64,000 bases of DNA from Desulfuromonadales bacterium (GTDB lineage: Bacteria > Desulfobacterota > Desulfuromonadia > Geobacterales > Pseudopelobacteraceae), in assembly GCA_013349405.1 (NCBI GenBank), contig DUZS01000018.1, positions 1 to 64,000 on the forward strand. The letters run 5' to 3'. The position numbers and the translations under genes were made by a program. Each line of letters starts with the position of its first letter. Position 1 is the first letter of the stretch. The notes beneath the pieces were generated by a model that was given only the letters and a program-made list of their open reading frames with translations, was not told the origin of the DNA and made no database searches. This document shows positions 47,289 through 57,047 of the stretch, piece after piece.

Positions 47289-48277
47289 TCATCGTTACCG
47301 GAGGGGCAGGTCTAATCGGCAGCGCCGTCGTTCAGCGCCTGAATGAGAGCGGCAGGGAAGACATTCTGATTGTGGATCACCTTGGCCACACGGATAAATG
47401 GCGCAACCTGGCGCCGCTCCGTTTTATGGATTATCTGGAAAAAGATGCCTTTGAGCGGATGCTCGATGCCGGTTCCTTGGCCGGGCGACTTGCGGGCCAC
47501 CGCGGACTTGACGCGGTCATTCACCTCGGCGCCTGTTCGGCCACTACCGAACCGGACGCCACCTATCTGGTCAAAAACAACTTTGAATACTCACGCAAAC
47601 TGGCACTGACAACGCTGGCAGCCGAAGCCCGCTTCATCTACGCCTCCAGCGCAGCGACATACGGGGACGGGGAAAACGGTTTTGTCGATGATGACCATCA
47701 ACTGCCGCTTCTCAGGCCCATGAACATGTACGGCTACTCAAAACAGCTCTTTGACCTCTGGGCACTGCGTCAGGGCCTGCTCAGCGAAATTGTCGGCATA
47801 AAATACTTCAACGTCTATGGTCCCAACGAGCAGCACAAAGGTGATATGCGTTCGCTCGTCCTCAAGGCGTATGAGCAGATCAGCGCAACCGGAACGCTCC
47901 GGCTGTTCAAGTCGTATCGCCCCGAATATGGCGATGGCGAACAGCTGCGTGACTTTGTGTACGTTAAAGACGCTGCAGCCATGACGCTTCATTTTCTTCA
48001 GGCAACCGACGCTAACGGCATATTCAACGTCGGCGGCGGCTCGACCGTCAGCTGGAACCGACTTGCCGCTGCTGTGTTCAGCGCCATGGCAAAACCGCTC
48101 AACATCGAATATATCGACATGCCGGAAGCGCTTCGCGCCACCTACCAGTACCTCACCTGCGCTGAGACGGCAAAGATCCGTGCCGCAGGGTACGGCACGC
48201 CGGTCATGACAGTTGAAGATGCGGTCAGTGATTACATCAGGAACTATCTGGTGCCGGGGAAACGACTGGGCGATTGA
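47285..48277 (+). CDS. hldD: ADP-L-glycero-D-manno-heptose 6-epimerase
   Basis: [65 protein letters not shown]. Confidence 0.94.
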   Translation: [330 protein letters not shown]

Positions 48278-48289
48278 GGAGAGTATGCG

Positions 48290-48625
48290 ATGAAACCAGC
48301 TGATAAATATTTAAAAATTGTCGAGTGGTCGGAAGAAGATGCGTGCTACATAGGGACCTGCCCTGGACTGATTCTTGGCGGCGTTCACGGCACCAACGAA
48401 GCAAAAGTGTATGAAGAATTGTGTCAGGCAGTATCAGAGGCGGTTGAACTGTATCTGACTGACGGCAAGCCTCTTCCTGCAGCCACAGCCAATAGACATT
48501 ATTCAGGACGGTTTGTTCTGCGCGTCGGAGCGGAACTGCATAAAGAGGTATCAATCAGAGCGGCGCGTGTTGGTGAAAGCCTGAACAGTTATTGCCAGAA
48601 GATTCTTCAGAATGCCGTTAATTGA
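48290..48625 (+). CDS. HicB-like antitoxin-family protein (no HicA seen nearby)
   Basis: IVEWSEEDACYIGTCPGL...A...GKPLPAATANRHYSGRFVLRVGAELHKEVSIRAARVGESLNSYCQKIL. Confidence 0.75.
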   Translation: MKPADKYLKIVEWSEEDACYIGTCPGLILGGVHGTNEAKVYEELCQAVSEAVELYLTDGKPLPAATANRHYSGRFVLRVGAELHKEVSIRAARVGESLNSYCQKILQNAVN

Positions 48626-48646
48626 GAACATACGAGAGGAACAATA

Positions 48647-48922
48647 ATGGAGTGTCAAAGACGATTTACAAGGGCGCAGGGGCATTCAGCCAGCTGTATT
48701 CTGGTGAAACCGGATGGTGATTCTTATCAGGCGACGTTAGAGAACATCTCTATCGGCGGCGCTTTGATCAAAATGGATGAAGGTGCTCCGAACAGCCTGA
48801 ATGCAGGTGACCAGTGTACCGTAACATTATGTAACAGCAGTGGTCCGCTGGCATCAGAGTACACCTGTCAAATCGTCTGGTGTGACCTTGGGCGTCTGGG
48901 TATCCAATTCATCACTCAATAA
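48647..48922 (+). CDS. PilZ domain-containing protein
   Basis: RRFTRAQGHSASCILV...ATLENISIGGALIKM...QIVWCDLGRLGIQF. Confidence 0.8.
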   Translation: MECQRRFTRAQGHSASCILVKPDGDSYQATLENISIGGALIKMDEGAPNSLNAGDQCTVTLCNSSGPLASEYTCQIVWCDLGRLGIQFITQ

Positions 48923-48961
48923 GTACCTCCGGGTAACTCACCAAACTATTACAGGTATCCC

Positions 48962-49918
48962 ATGTCCCTTGCAGAACTGGTAGTAGCAGGCAACATCCGC
49001 GCCGCCGCACGACTGATGCGCGACATCGATGATGGTCGTCCTCAGGCGGTTGAAGAGCTGAAACAGCTCTATCCTCATACCGGCAACGCCTTTATCGTCG
49101 GCATTACCGGCCCGCCGGGAGCAGGAAAATCGACGCTTGTCGATCAACTGACCGCCGCGTTCCGCGTGCGGGGTAAAAAAGTAGGCGTCGTTGCAATCGA
49201 CCCGACCAGCCCTTTCACCGGTGGCGCGATCCTTGGCGACCGCATCCGCATGAACCGGCATTCCTGCGACGAAGGGGTGTTCATCCGCAGCCTGGCAACC
49301 CGGGGCGCACTGGGCGGGCTTTCCCGCTCGACTTCCGATGTCGCCCTGGTCATGGATGCTCTCGGCATGGATATTGTTATCATCGAAACGGTTGGTGTCG
49401 GCCAGGACGAGGTCGATATCGTTAAAGAAGCGCACACGACCTGCGTTGTGATGGTCCCGGGGCTCGGTGACGATATTCAGGCGATTAAAGCCGGAATCCT
49501 GGAAATCGGCGATATTTTTGTCGTCAACAAGGCTGACCGTGAGGGTGCCGACCGGACCGCACGCGAATTAAGCACTATGCTGGACATGCGCCATTCCGTG
49601 GCAGACGGCTGGAATCCGCGGGTTATGAAGACCGAGGCGCAGCGGGGAACCGGTATTGAAGAGCTTATCGAAGAAATCCTCTCCCACCGGACTTTTTTCC
49701 AAACGAGCGGTGCCGTTACCGATTTTCTCAAAAACCGCAGTAAACGTCATTTTATCAGTATCCTGCGGGACACGCTGCTCAATAAAGCTCTCGTCTATAT
49801 GGCAGAGGACCATTATCTTGACAGGATTGTGAGTGAGATGAATGCCCGCCGCATTGACCCGTATTCAGCGGTAGAAGAAGTTTTATCAAAAATAATGCCG
49901 GAGAGAAAAGATGTTTAG
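48962..49918 (+). CDS. meaB: methylmalonyl-CoA mutase-associated GTPase MeaB
   Basis: VGITGPPGAGKSTLVDQLTAAFRVRGKKVGVVAIDPTSPFTGGAILGDRIRM. Confidence 0.96.
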   Translation: MSLAELVVAGNIRAAARLMRDIDDGRPQAVEELKQLYPHTGNAFIVGITGPPGAGKSTLVDQLTAAFRVRGKKVGVVAIDPTSPFTGGAILGDRIRMNRHSCDEGVFIRSLATRGALGGLSRSTSDVALVMDALGMDIVIIETVGVGQDEVDIVKEAHTTCVVMVPGLGDDIQAIKAGILEIGDIFVVNKADREGADRTARELSTMLDMRHSVADGWNPRVMKTEAQRGTGIEELIEEILSHRTFFQTSGAVTDFLKNRSKRHFISILRDTLLNKALVYMAEDHYLDRIVSEMNARRIDPYSAVEEVLSKIMPERKDV

Positions 49919-49989
49919 GCGTTGAATTTTTCCCGAATTGCTCTATACTCCGACTGTAAGAATATGTGATTTTTTTACTGGAGGCACTC

Positions 49990-50385
49990 ATGCCGCTGAC
50001 CGGAATTGCCCTGATAATCATAGCCGTTGCAATTTGCATACTGGTACTGACGCTGGTTCCGACTCTCCTCACCATCAAGCGCACTGCCGCTTCTGTGGGA
50101 GAGTTGGCCGATATGGTTAAAGGGGAGTTGCGACCGACTCTGCATGAACTGACCGGCGTACTCGCGGAGTTGAAAACCGTTGGCGGCGGCGTTGCCGAAC
50201 ACACCGACGATGTCAAACGTTTCATGTCGGCACTCGGCGAAACCGGCGGTAATATCCACACTATTAACCGTGCGGTCAATGTCGTCAGCAGCGTTGTGAA
50301 CACCTCTTCGGCGTGGACAACCGGCGCCAGGGTGGCAGGAAAATACTTGCTGGATCAGTATCTAAAAAAAAGAGGAGGGAAGTAA
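49990..50385 (+). CDS. DUF948-like membrane protein
   Basis: N-terminal TM helix, LTLVPTLLTIKRTAASVGELADMVKGELRPTLHELTGVLAEL. Confidence 0.75.
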   Translation: MPLTGIALIIIAVAICILVLTLVPTLLTIKRTAASVGELADMVKGELRPTLHELTGVLAELKTVGGGVAEHTDDVKRFMSALGETGGNIHTINRAVNVVSSVVNTSSAWTTGARVAGKYLLDQYLKKRGGK

Positions 50386-50387
50386 TC

Positions 50388-50690
50388 ATGTCTGACAATT
50401 GTGAAGTATCAGCGGGAACAGTTTTGGTATCATTTGTAGCGGGAGCAGCCATAGGAGCAGGCTTGGCTCTGTTGTACGCACCTAAAAGCGGTCGTGAAAT
50501 GCGTGAGGATATCCTTGATCTGACTGAAGATGCCGTTGATAAAATCAAGGAATACGCCAAAGAGGCTCAGGAAAAAATCAAAACCGCCGTCGAAGACGGC
50601 AAAGAAACCTTCACAGATAAAAAATCTGTTCTGGCCGCCGCTATTGAGGCCGGTCGCGAAGCGATGCAGAGGGAGCGCACGTCGGCGTAG
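50388..50690 (+). CDS. YtxH domain-containing protein
   Basis: VSFVAGAAIGAGLALLYAPKSGREMREDI. Confidence 0.82.
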   Translation: MSDNCEVSAGTVLVSFVAGAAIGAGLALLYAPKSGREMREDILDLTEDAVDKIKEYAKEAQEKIKTAVEDGKETFTDKKSVLAAAIEAGREAMQRERTSA

Positions 50691-50710
50691 CAGCAATCAA
50701 CCTACAGCTA

Positions 50711-50741
50711 AAAAGCCCACGAACGTTTGTGGGCTTTTTAG
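50711..50741 (+). terminator. intrinsic terminator
   Basis: AAAAAGCCCACgaacgttTGTGGGCTTTTT. Confidence 0.8.
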
Positions 50742-50847
50742 TATCCATATCCACTCTCAAACAGGGTATTTGTCAGCAAAAGCCCAGCCTTCAAGCGTTT
50801 TCGCATCATTGACTTTCAACAGTGCTTCCGTTATACTTCCACTCCCT

Positions 50848-52344
50848 ATGAAACGGCATACCGTCAGTACATATGTTTTTGTGGTTCTTGCCGCCCTGAT
50901 CTACGCGTTACCAACAGTGGCCATGGAGCCGATGCAGCCTCTGCTGGCCGAACTGATCCGGCCAAATGCACTGCTTCCGGAAGTGACGGAAGCACCTGCG
51001 CTTGCCCCTATTAGCGGCCAGAGCCCGATAGGCCCAGAGGCAGTGGCAGTTCTCCCCCCGATTTTTTCACTTGAAGAGTTGAGTGCGCGTGGTGAAGATG
51101 ATGGAGAACTCGACCTGCCGGATTCCGACCTGCCGATTTCCGATATTCCCTTGACACTTAACAGCAAAGTTGAATATTTCCTCTACTACTTTCAGACAAG
51201 CGGCAGAGTACCTTTCTCAAAATGGCTATCGCGCTCGACCCGCTATATTCCAATGATGAAGGATATTCTGAAGCGCGAAGGCATGCCGGAAGACCTCGTG
51301 TATGTTGCCATGATAGAGAGCGGCTTCCAGATGCACGCCCAGTCCTGGGCCAATGCTGTCGGCCCGTGGCAGTTCATTTCCGAAACCGGGCGACGCTATG
51401 ACCTGCGCATTGACCAGTGGATTGATGAACGCAAAGATCCGGTCAAGGCGACCACCGCTGCGGCATTGTACCTGAAGGAACTGTACGGAATGTTCAACGG
51501 TGACTGGTACCTGGCAGCCGCGGGCTACAATGCCGGAGAGAATAAAATCCTGCGGGCCATCGGCATGTACAACACCAGTGACTTCTGGGAAATATCCCGT
51601 GGTTCCTATCTGAAACCGGAAACGAAGGAGTACGTCCCCAAACTGTTAGCGGCGGCCATCATTGCCAAAGATCCCGCCCGTTACGGCTTCACCGACATCG
51701 CCTATCTGACACCGATCGAGTATGATACAACGGTAATACCTTCGCGCACCAACCTCGACCTGGCGGCAAAGCTGAGCGGGACCACCTACGAAGCGCTCAA
51801 GGAGTTGAATCCCGACCTGCGTCACTGGTGCACTCCACCCAACTATCCGGATTATCTACTCAAAATACCCAAAGGGAGCAAACAGCAATTTGAAGCTGAT
51901 TATGCAAAAGTGCCGGAAGGTCAGCGCTTTACCGAACGGGTTCTCTACAGCCGCTATCAGGTCCGCAGGAAAGATTCTCTTAAAAGCGTGGCGAGGCGCT
52001 TCAACACCTCACCCGCGACGCTGGCTGAGCTTAACGGCCTGAATGCAAAGAGTCGTATTGCCGGAAAATCGCTGCTTGTGCCGGTCAAACAGACCGTCGA
52101 TTTCAGCCATGAAGGGCGTGTGGCTAAATCGGCAGCTGCGAAGGGGGGGTATGCTAAATATTACACGATAAAAAGTGGCGATACTCTTGCTGCATTGTCC
52201 AAACGCTTCAATGTTTCGACAAAAGTGCTTTCCTCCTGGAACGACCTGAAAGCAAAAATTGCCCTCAAACCGGGTCGGCGCATAATTATTGCAAAGTTTA
52301 CCGAAAAGAACGGCGAACTGATCCCCGCCGCAACAAAAAGCTGA
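50848..52344 (+). CDS. MltD-like lytic transglycosylase with LysM repeats
   Basis: AMIESGFQMHAQSWANAVGPWQFISETGRRYDLRID; LAAAGYNAGENKI; two LysM motifs. Confidence 0.92.
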   Translation: MKRHTVSTYVFVVLAALIYALPTVAMEPMQPLLAELIRPNALLPEVTEAPALAPISGQSPIGPEAVAVLPPIFSLEELSARGEDDGELDLPDSDLPISDIPLTLNSKVEYFLYYFQTSGRVPFSKWLSRSTRYIPMMKDILKREGMPEDLVYVAMIESGFQMHAQSWANAVGPWQFISETGRRYDLRIDQWIDERKDPVKATTAAALYLKELYGMFNGDWYLAAAGYNAGENKILRAIGMYNTSDFWEISRGSYLKPETKEYVPKLLAAAIIAKDPARYGFTDIAYLTPIEYDTTVIPSRTNLDLAAKLSGTTYEALKELNPDLRHWCTPPNYPDYLLKIPKGSKQQFEADYAKVPEGQRFTERVLYSRYQVRRKDSLKSVARRFNTSPATLAELNGLNAKSRIAGKSLLVPVKQTVDFSHEGRVAKSAAAKGGYAKYYTIKSGDTLAALSKRFNVSTKVLSSWNDLKAKIALKPGRRIIIAKFTEKNGELIPAATKS

Positions 52345-52385
52345 CGCCGTTATCTCAAGTTTCCCTATAATGAAAGGAATTACCG

Positions 52386-53126
52386 ATGTATAACCTCTTG
52401 ATCTCTGCGACTGCCTCAATCGCCGTGCTGCTGATATTGATTTTTGTCCTCAAGCTTGCCTGGTGGGGGTCACTGATAGTCGCCTTTATCGTTTTCGGCA
52501 TCGTGTTTGTCCTGTTTTCAAAAATCACCATGAAGAAAGTCATGGCTTCGATTGAAACAGCCGGCAAGGACCTGCAGGCGCAGCCGCCCCGCTTTGAAAA
52601 AGCGATCCGTGAGCTGAAAGATGCGCTCCAGTACAGCAAATGGCAGTTTTATGTCGAAGGGCAGATCGAGTCGCAGATCGGCATGATCTACTATATGAAG
52701 CGAGACTTTTCGAATGCCTTCCCGCATCTGGAGAAGTCGTTCTTTAAAAACTGGGCAGCCACTGCCATGCTCGCCGTTTCTTACATGAAACGCCAGAAGA
52801 AGGACAAGATGATCAGCACCTTTGAAAAAGCGGTGCAGTGGAACGGCAAAGAATCACTGCTCTGGGCACTCTATGCCTATTGTATGAATGAGAGCGGGGA
52901 AGCCGATAAAGCGAGGGAAATCCTGACCAAGGGGCTCAAAAAGAACCCGGGGGATGAAAAATTGCAGGACCTGCTGCAATCCCTGCAGAATGGCAAAAAA
53001 ATGAATATGCGCGCCTATGGGGACCTCTGGTTTCAGTTCCACCTGGAAAGTCTCGGCGCTCTTCAGAAGTACCAGATGGCATCGATGGGCGGCCGCATGC
53101 AACGGCGTATGAGCGGCAGAAGATAA
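52386..53126 (+). CDS. TPR-containing membrane protein
   Basis: Two N-terminal TM helices, C-terminal TPR-like repeats. Confidence 0.65.
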   Translation: MYNLLISATASIAVLLILIFVLKLAWWGSLIVAFIVFGIVFVLFSKITMKKVMASIETAGKDLQAQPPRFEKAIRELKDALQYSKWQFYVEGQIESQIGMIYYMKRDFSNAFPHLEKSFFKNWAATAMLAVSYMKRQKKDKMISTFEKAVQWNGKESLLWALYAYCMNESGEADKAREILTKGLKKNPGDEKLQDLLQSLQNGKKMNMRAYGDLWFQFHLESLGALQKYQMASMGGRMQRRMSGRR

Positions 53127-53158
53127 AAAAAGGACTCCATTGAGGAGTCCTTTTTTTT
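53127..53158. terminator. bidirectional terminator
   Basis: AAAAAAAGGACTCcattGAGTCCTTTTTTTT-type hairpin (aaaaaaaggactccattgaggagtcctttttttt). Confidence 0.8.
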
Positions 53159-53163
53159 ATCTA

Positions 53164-54501
53164 TCAAGAACGCTTTCGCAGAGATTTCAGAATTTTATAG
53201 AATCCGCGCGGCGTCGAATCAAAGAGTGCAACCGGACAGCCGAGCCGATGTTCAAGTTCCACAAGCGAGACATCATCGAGAAAGACCCCTGCACCCTCCT
53301 TAACCATCACATCAGGCACTAGAAGAGCTGCGCCGATTTCATGTCCCGCCAGCGCTGCGATGATGTCATTGCCGGAGACCAGACCGCTGACGGTAACCGG
53401 CGCTCCAAAAAGAAGATTCTCTACGGCACACGCCACCAGTTCCAGACCGGTTTTCTCACCCAGCTTATCCATAAAATCACTTACAAAGGGCAATGCTGAA
53501 ACGCCGGTAACAACTGTTGCCCGGAATGTTCCGACAGGCGTGGCACGGCGCACCACCTGTGCCGCCTCCTTCATGAACAGCGGCACCATGCCGACGCCGT
53601 TTTCCAACTGCGGGAAATCACCATACTCCTTGATGGGGGGAAAAGGCAGCTTCGCTTTAAGAAAGAATTCATCCGCCAGAAAGAGAAACGGCTCTCCCAG
53701 CTTCCTGCGGAGGGCTTCAGAGCGCGGCTGCCACTCCGTTATGAAGTGCCGGGCGTATTCGGCATCTACCGGAGTCAGCGTTGGTAGTTTACTGCGATGG
53801 GCAGTAAGCCCCAGAGGCACAACTGCCAGCGACTGTACCGTGGGGAAGAGTGCGGCAAGATCAGCCACCGTACGCTGCAGCTCTTCGCCGTCATTCAACC
53901 CCGGGCAGAGCACCACCTGCGTGTGCATGACAATGCGCGCGGTGGCCAGCTTGTGCAGCTGATCCAGAATGGGAGGAATGCCTGATTTACCAAGCAATCT
54001 CTCACGAAGAAGAGGATTTGTTGCATGCACTGAAATATAGAGCGGCGAAAGGCGTTGTTCGGTGATGCGCTGCAGGGCGGAGCGGGAAAGATTGGCGAGC
54101 GTGACGTAATTGCCGTTTAAAAAAGAGAGACGATAATCTTCATCTTTAACGTACAGCGGCTTACGCAGACCTCTGGGGAGTTGATGGACGAAACAGAAGA
54201 TGCAGTTGTTGGCACAGCGGGCGGGATCCGGGGCGATGAACGTCAAACCGAGCGACTCACCTTCATCTCGTTCAACCTCCAGTTCCCACAGATCACCGTT
54301 CGGTTTTTCAATCTCCAGCAATAATTCTTCTTCGGAAGCGGTGTAGTAGCTGTAATCAATCAGATCGCGCAAATACCGGCCATTAACCGCTAATAACCGG
54401 TCTCCTGCCACAACTTCCAGTTCATCGGCAAGCGATCCGGGTGTGACACAATCAATCAGAAGTCCTGCCATTTCGTTACTGATGGAGCCGGAAAGTACCA
54501 T
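53164..54501 (-). CDS. DUF512/radical SAM-like PDZ protein
   Basis: PDZ-like N-terminus [71 protein letters not shown]. Confidence 0.9.
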   Translation of the reverse strand: MVLSGSISNEMAGLLIDCVTPGSLADELEVVAGDRLLAVNGRYLRDLIDYSYYTASEEELLLEIEKPNGDLWELEVERDEGESLGLTFIAPDPARCANNCIFCFVHQLPRGLRKPLYVKDEDYRLSFLNGNYVTLANLSRSALQRITEQRLSPLYISVHATNPLLRERLLGKSGIPPILDQLHKLATARIVMHTQVVLCPGLNDGEELQRTVADLAALFPTVQSLAVVPLGLTAHRSKLPTLTPVDAEYARHFITEWQPRSEALRRKLGEPFLFLADEFFLKAKLPFPPIKEYGDFPQLENGVGMVPLFMKEAAQVVRRATPVGTFRATVVTGVSALPFVSDFMDKLGEKTGLELVACAVENLLFGAPVTVSGLVSGNDIIAALAGHEIGAALLVPDVMVKEGAGVFLDDVSLVELEHRLGCPVALFDSTPRGFYKILKSLRKRS

Positions 54502-54699
54502 CGGCAGAGGTTATGGTAGCGATGGCGTGTTTATAAATGAGCATGTCGCCGCCGGAATCAAGCAGCACTGAAAAGTTATCAAATGACTTGACAAACCTTC
54601 CAGTCGGTCGCCCGACATCATGATAACGGCCACCCGCACCCGCTCCTTACGCGCCTGGTTGAGATACTGGTCCTGAATATTGAATGGTGCTTTGGACAT
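54476..54699 (-). pseudogene. hfq: RNA chaperone Hfq gene with single-base frameshift as given
   Basis: [35 protein letters not shown] then frame break; one added base in GGTTTG restores [39 protein letters not shown]. Confidence 0.85.
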
Positions 54700-54703
54700 G
54701 ACG

Positions 54704-55648
54704 TTACGCCTCCTGTTGCTCAAAAAATTCAATTGCATGCCTGATTATGGTACCAGAGTTATCAGGATATTCAAACCACAATATGTCAGGATCGGCCTTG
54801 AACCAGGTCAGTTGCCGCTTGGCGTAATGCCGGGTATTGCGCTTGATCAGCCGGCAGGCCTCTTCGACAGAAAGCTCGCCAGAGAGACAGGCGGCAGCTT
54901 CCTTGTAGCCGATTGAGCGCATCGCTTTGAGGTTGCAGTCAAATCCGGCTGCAACAAGCCCGCGCACCTCAGCCATCAAACCAGCCGCAAGCATCTGCTC
55001 AACGCGCTCTTCTATCCGTTCGTACAGCAGCGCTCTGTCAACCGAGATGCCGATCTGCAGCGTGTCATAGCGACGCCCGGCAAACGCATGTTCCCGCTGA
55101 TAGCGGGAAAGCGGGATGCCGGTCAGCCGGTACACTTCGAGGGCCCGGATGACCCGCAGCAGATTATTCGGGTGGAGTGTCGCCGCCAGTTCAGGGTCAA
55201 CGAGGCGGAGCTGTTCCAGCATCGCCCCGTTACCCGCCTCCGCCGCTTCATCCTGCAGCGCCTGGCGCAGCGCTCCCGCACCGCCCGGTGAATCGACAAG
55301 CCCATGTACCAGAGCTCTGATATAGAGGCCGGTACCGCCGACAACGATGACCCGTTTACCGCGACTGACAATATCCCGGATGGCAGCATCGGCGGCAGCA
55401 GCGAAATCGGCGGCAGAAAACGGCTGATCAGGTTCGATGATATCAATCAGATGATGGCGAATCTCGCTTTGCTGCCCGGGGGAAGGTTTGGCGGTCCCGA
55501 TATCCAGCCTGCGATACACCTGCATCGAGTCAGCGTTGACGATCTCGGCATCAAGGGTGTGCGCAAGCTCGAGCGCAAGAGCACTTTTTCCGGAGGCGGT
55601 CGGGCCGCAGATGATGATGATTTTTGAGTGGATTTGATGTGACTTCAT
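54704..55648 (-). CDS. miaA: tRNA dimethylallyltransferase
   Basis: IIICGPTASGKSALALELAHTLDAEIVNADSMQVYRRLDIGTAKPS. Confidence 0.96.
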   Translation of the reverse strand: MKSHQIHSKIIIICGPTASGKSALALELAHTLDAEIVNADSMQVYRRLDIGTAKPSPGQQSEIRHHLIDIIEPDQPFSAADFAAAADAAIRDIVSRGKRVIVVGGTGLYIRALVHGLVDSPGGAGALRQALQDEAAEAGNGAMLEQLRLVDPELAATLHPNNLLRVIRALEVYRLTGIPLSRYQREHAFAGRRYDTLQIGISVDRALLYERIEERVEQMLAAGLMAEVRGLVAAGFDCNLKAMRSIGYKEAAACLSGELSVEEACRLIKRNTRHYAKRQLTWFKADPDILWFEYPDNSGTIIRHAIEFFEQQEA

Positions 55649-55704
55649 CTGCTGTTTTTCCTGGAATGCCAATATATTGCTTCTACTACAAACATTTCAC
55701 CCCT

Positions 55705-56979
55705 TCACACCCCGCTTAGCCACTTCCACAGCGGCATAATGCTGATCACACCCGCTTCAGTCGTCACCGTCTCCTCCACATCCGCAGTTAACAGCAACGC
55801 TTCCTGCACACCAAGCCCCTGCATCCCTTCAACCAGACCATGCAACTCCCGATTTCTGGTACTCACATTCGTAATATCGTAGGCCACATTGATCAAACGC
55901 GGTGACTCACCGTCCGGCAGCACAAAATCAATTTCCTGTTTTTGCCTGCCATAGCAGATGTTCTGCACCCGCCGACGTAACTGTAGAAAGACAATATTTT
56001 CGAAGATCCTGCCGATATCGGCTCCGGTTGCCAGATCAACCACCCCTTTCAGGGCGTGATCAATGGCATACAGCTTACGAGGATTACGCATGACCTCACG
56101 TTGGGAGGAAGAATTAACCGGCACAAGAAAAAGTGCATAGGCGTCTTCCAGATACGAGATATAGTCAAAAAGGGTATTCCTGGAAAGCTGGACCCCCTGT
56201 GAACGGAAGTCGTTGTATAGCTTCGAGAGACTCAGCGGATTGGATATATTGGAGAAGCACTGCTTGATGAGTGATTTGAGCAGAAAAAGATTGCCGACGT
56301 TGTGGCGGTCAGCGACGTCGCGATACATGATCATCTGCAGGTATTCGTGCAGTATCTGCTTTGCACGCAGGTCGTCCACCCCCGCTGTTTCTGGAAATCC
56401 GCCGGTGCGGCAGTACTCGGCAAAGGCATTTTTTATTACCGAGACGCTGCGCGATGAATGCCCCGTCTTGATAGTGCGGAAGCGGAGGTATTCACTGAAC
56501 GAGAGTGGAAACACCTCAAAGGGGATAGTGCGCCCTCGCAGGGACGTTGCAATTTCACGGCTCAACAGTTTGGCTGAAGAACCGGTGACGAATACGGAGC
56601 AGTTTTCCGTATCATCCAGACGACGCACAAAACGCTCCCATTCCGGTGCATTCTGGATTTCATCAAAGAAGAAATATACCCGCCGGTCACGATTGTGCGG
56701 ATACAGTTCATAGTAGGAGTCGAGAAATTCCGCCAGATCATGTGGAGTCAACGGAAAGAGTCTATCATCTTCAAGGTTTATATAGACCAAGGCATCGGCG
56801 GGAGCCGTCTGGTGCAGCTGATGTATCAGAGAGTAAAGAATGCTGGTTTTGCCGCTGCGACGGACACCAATCAGTGAAATTATCTTGCCGGAATCAAGGG
56901 GGACGTCAATGTCACGTGGCACTACACGGGAGTAATCGCGTTCCTGAGAATCGGTTATGATTTGTTTCCATGGCTTCAT
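55705..56979 (-). CDS. AAA_14/DUF4143 ATP-binding protein
   Basis: ISLIGVRRSGKTSILYSLIHQL; VYFFFDEIQNAPEWERFVRRL; VTGSSAKLLSREIATSLRGRTIPFEVFPLSFSEYL. Confidence 0.92.
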   Translation of the reverse strand: MKPWKQIITDSQERDYSRVVPRDIDVPLDSGKIISLIGVRRSGKTSILYSLIHQLHQTAPADALVYINLEDDRLFPLTPHDLAEFLDSYYELYPHNRDRRVYFFFDEIQNAPEWERFVRRLDDTENCSVFVTGSSAKLLSREIATSLRGRTIPFEVFPLSFSEYLRFRTIKTGHSSRSVSVIKNAFAEYCRTGGFPETAGVDDLRAKQILHEYLQMIMYRDVADRHNVGNLFLLKSLIKQCFSNISNPLSLSKLYNDFRSQGVQLSRNTLFDYISYLEDAYALFLVPVNSSSQREVMRNPRKLYAIDHALKGVVDLATGADIGRIFENIVFLQLRRRVQNICYGRQKQEIDFVLPDGESPRLINVAYDITNVSTRNRELHGLVEGMQGLGVQEALLLTADVEETVTTEAGVISIMPLWKWLSGV

Positions 56980-57047
56980 TTATACCTCCTGTAAGGTATA
57001 AAATAATAGTTATTTGTCTTAATGTAAAGAGATATAACTACGCAACG

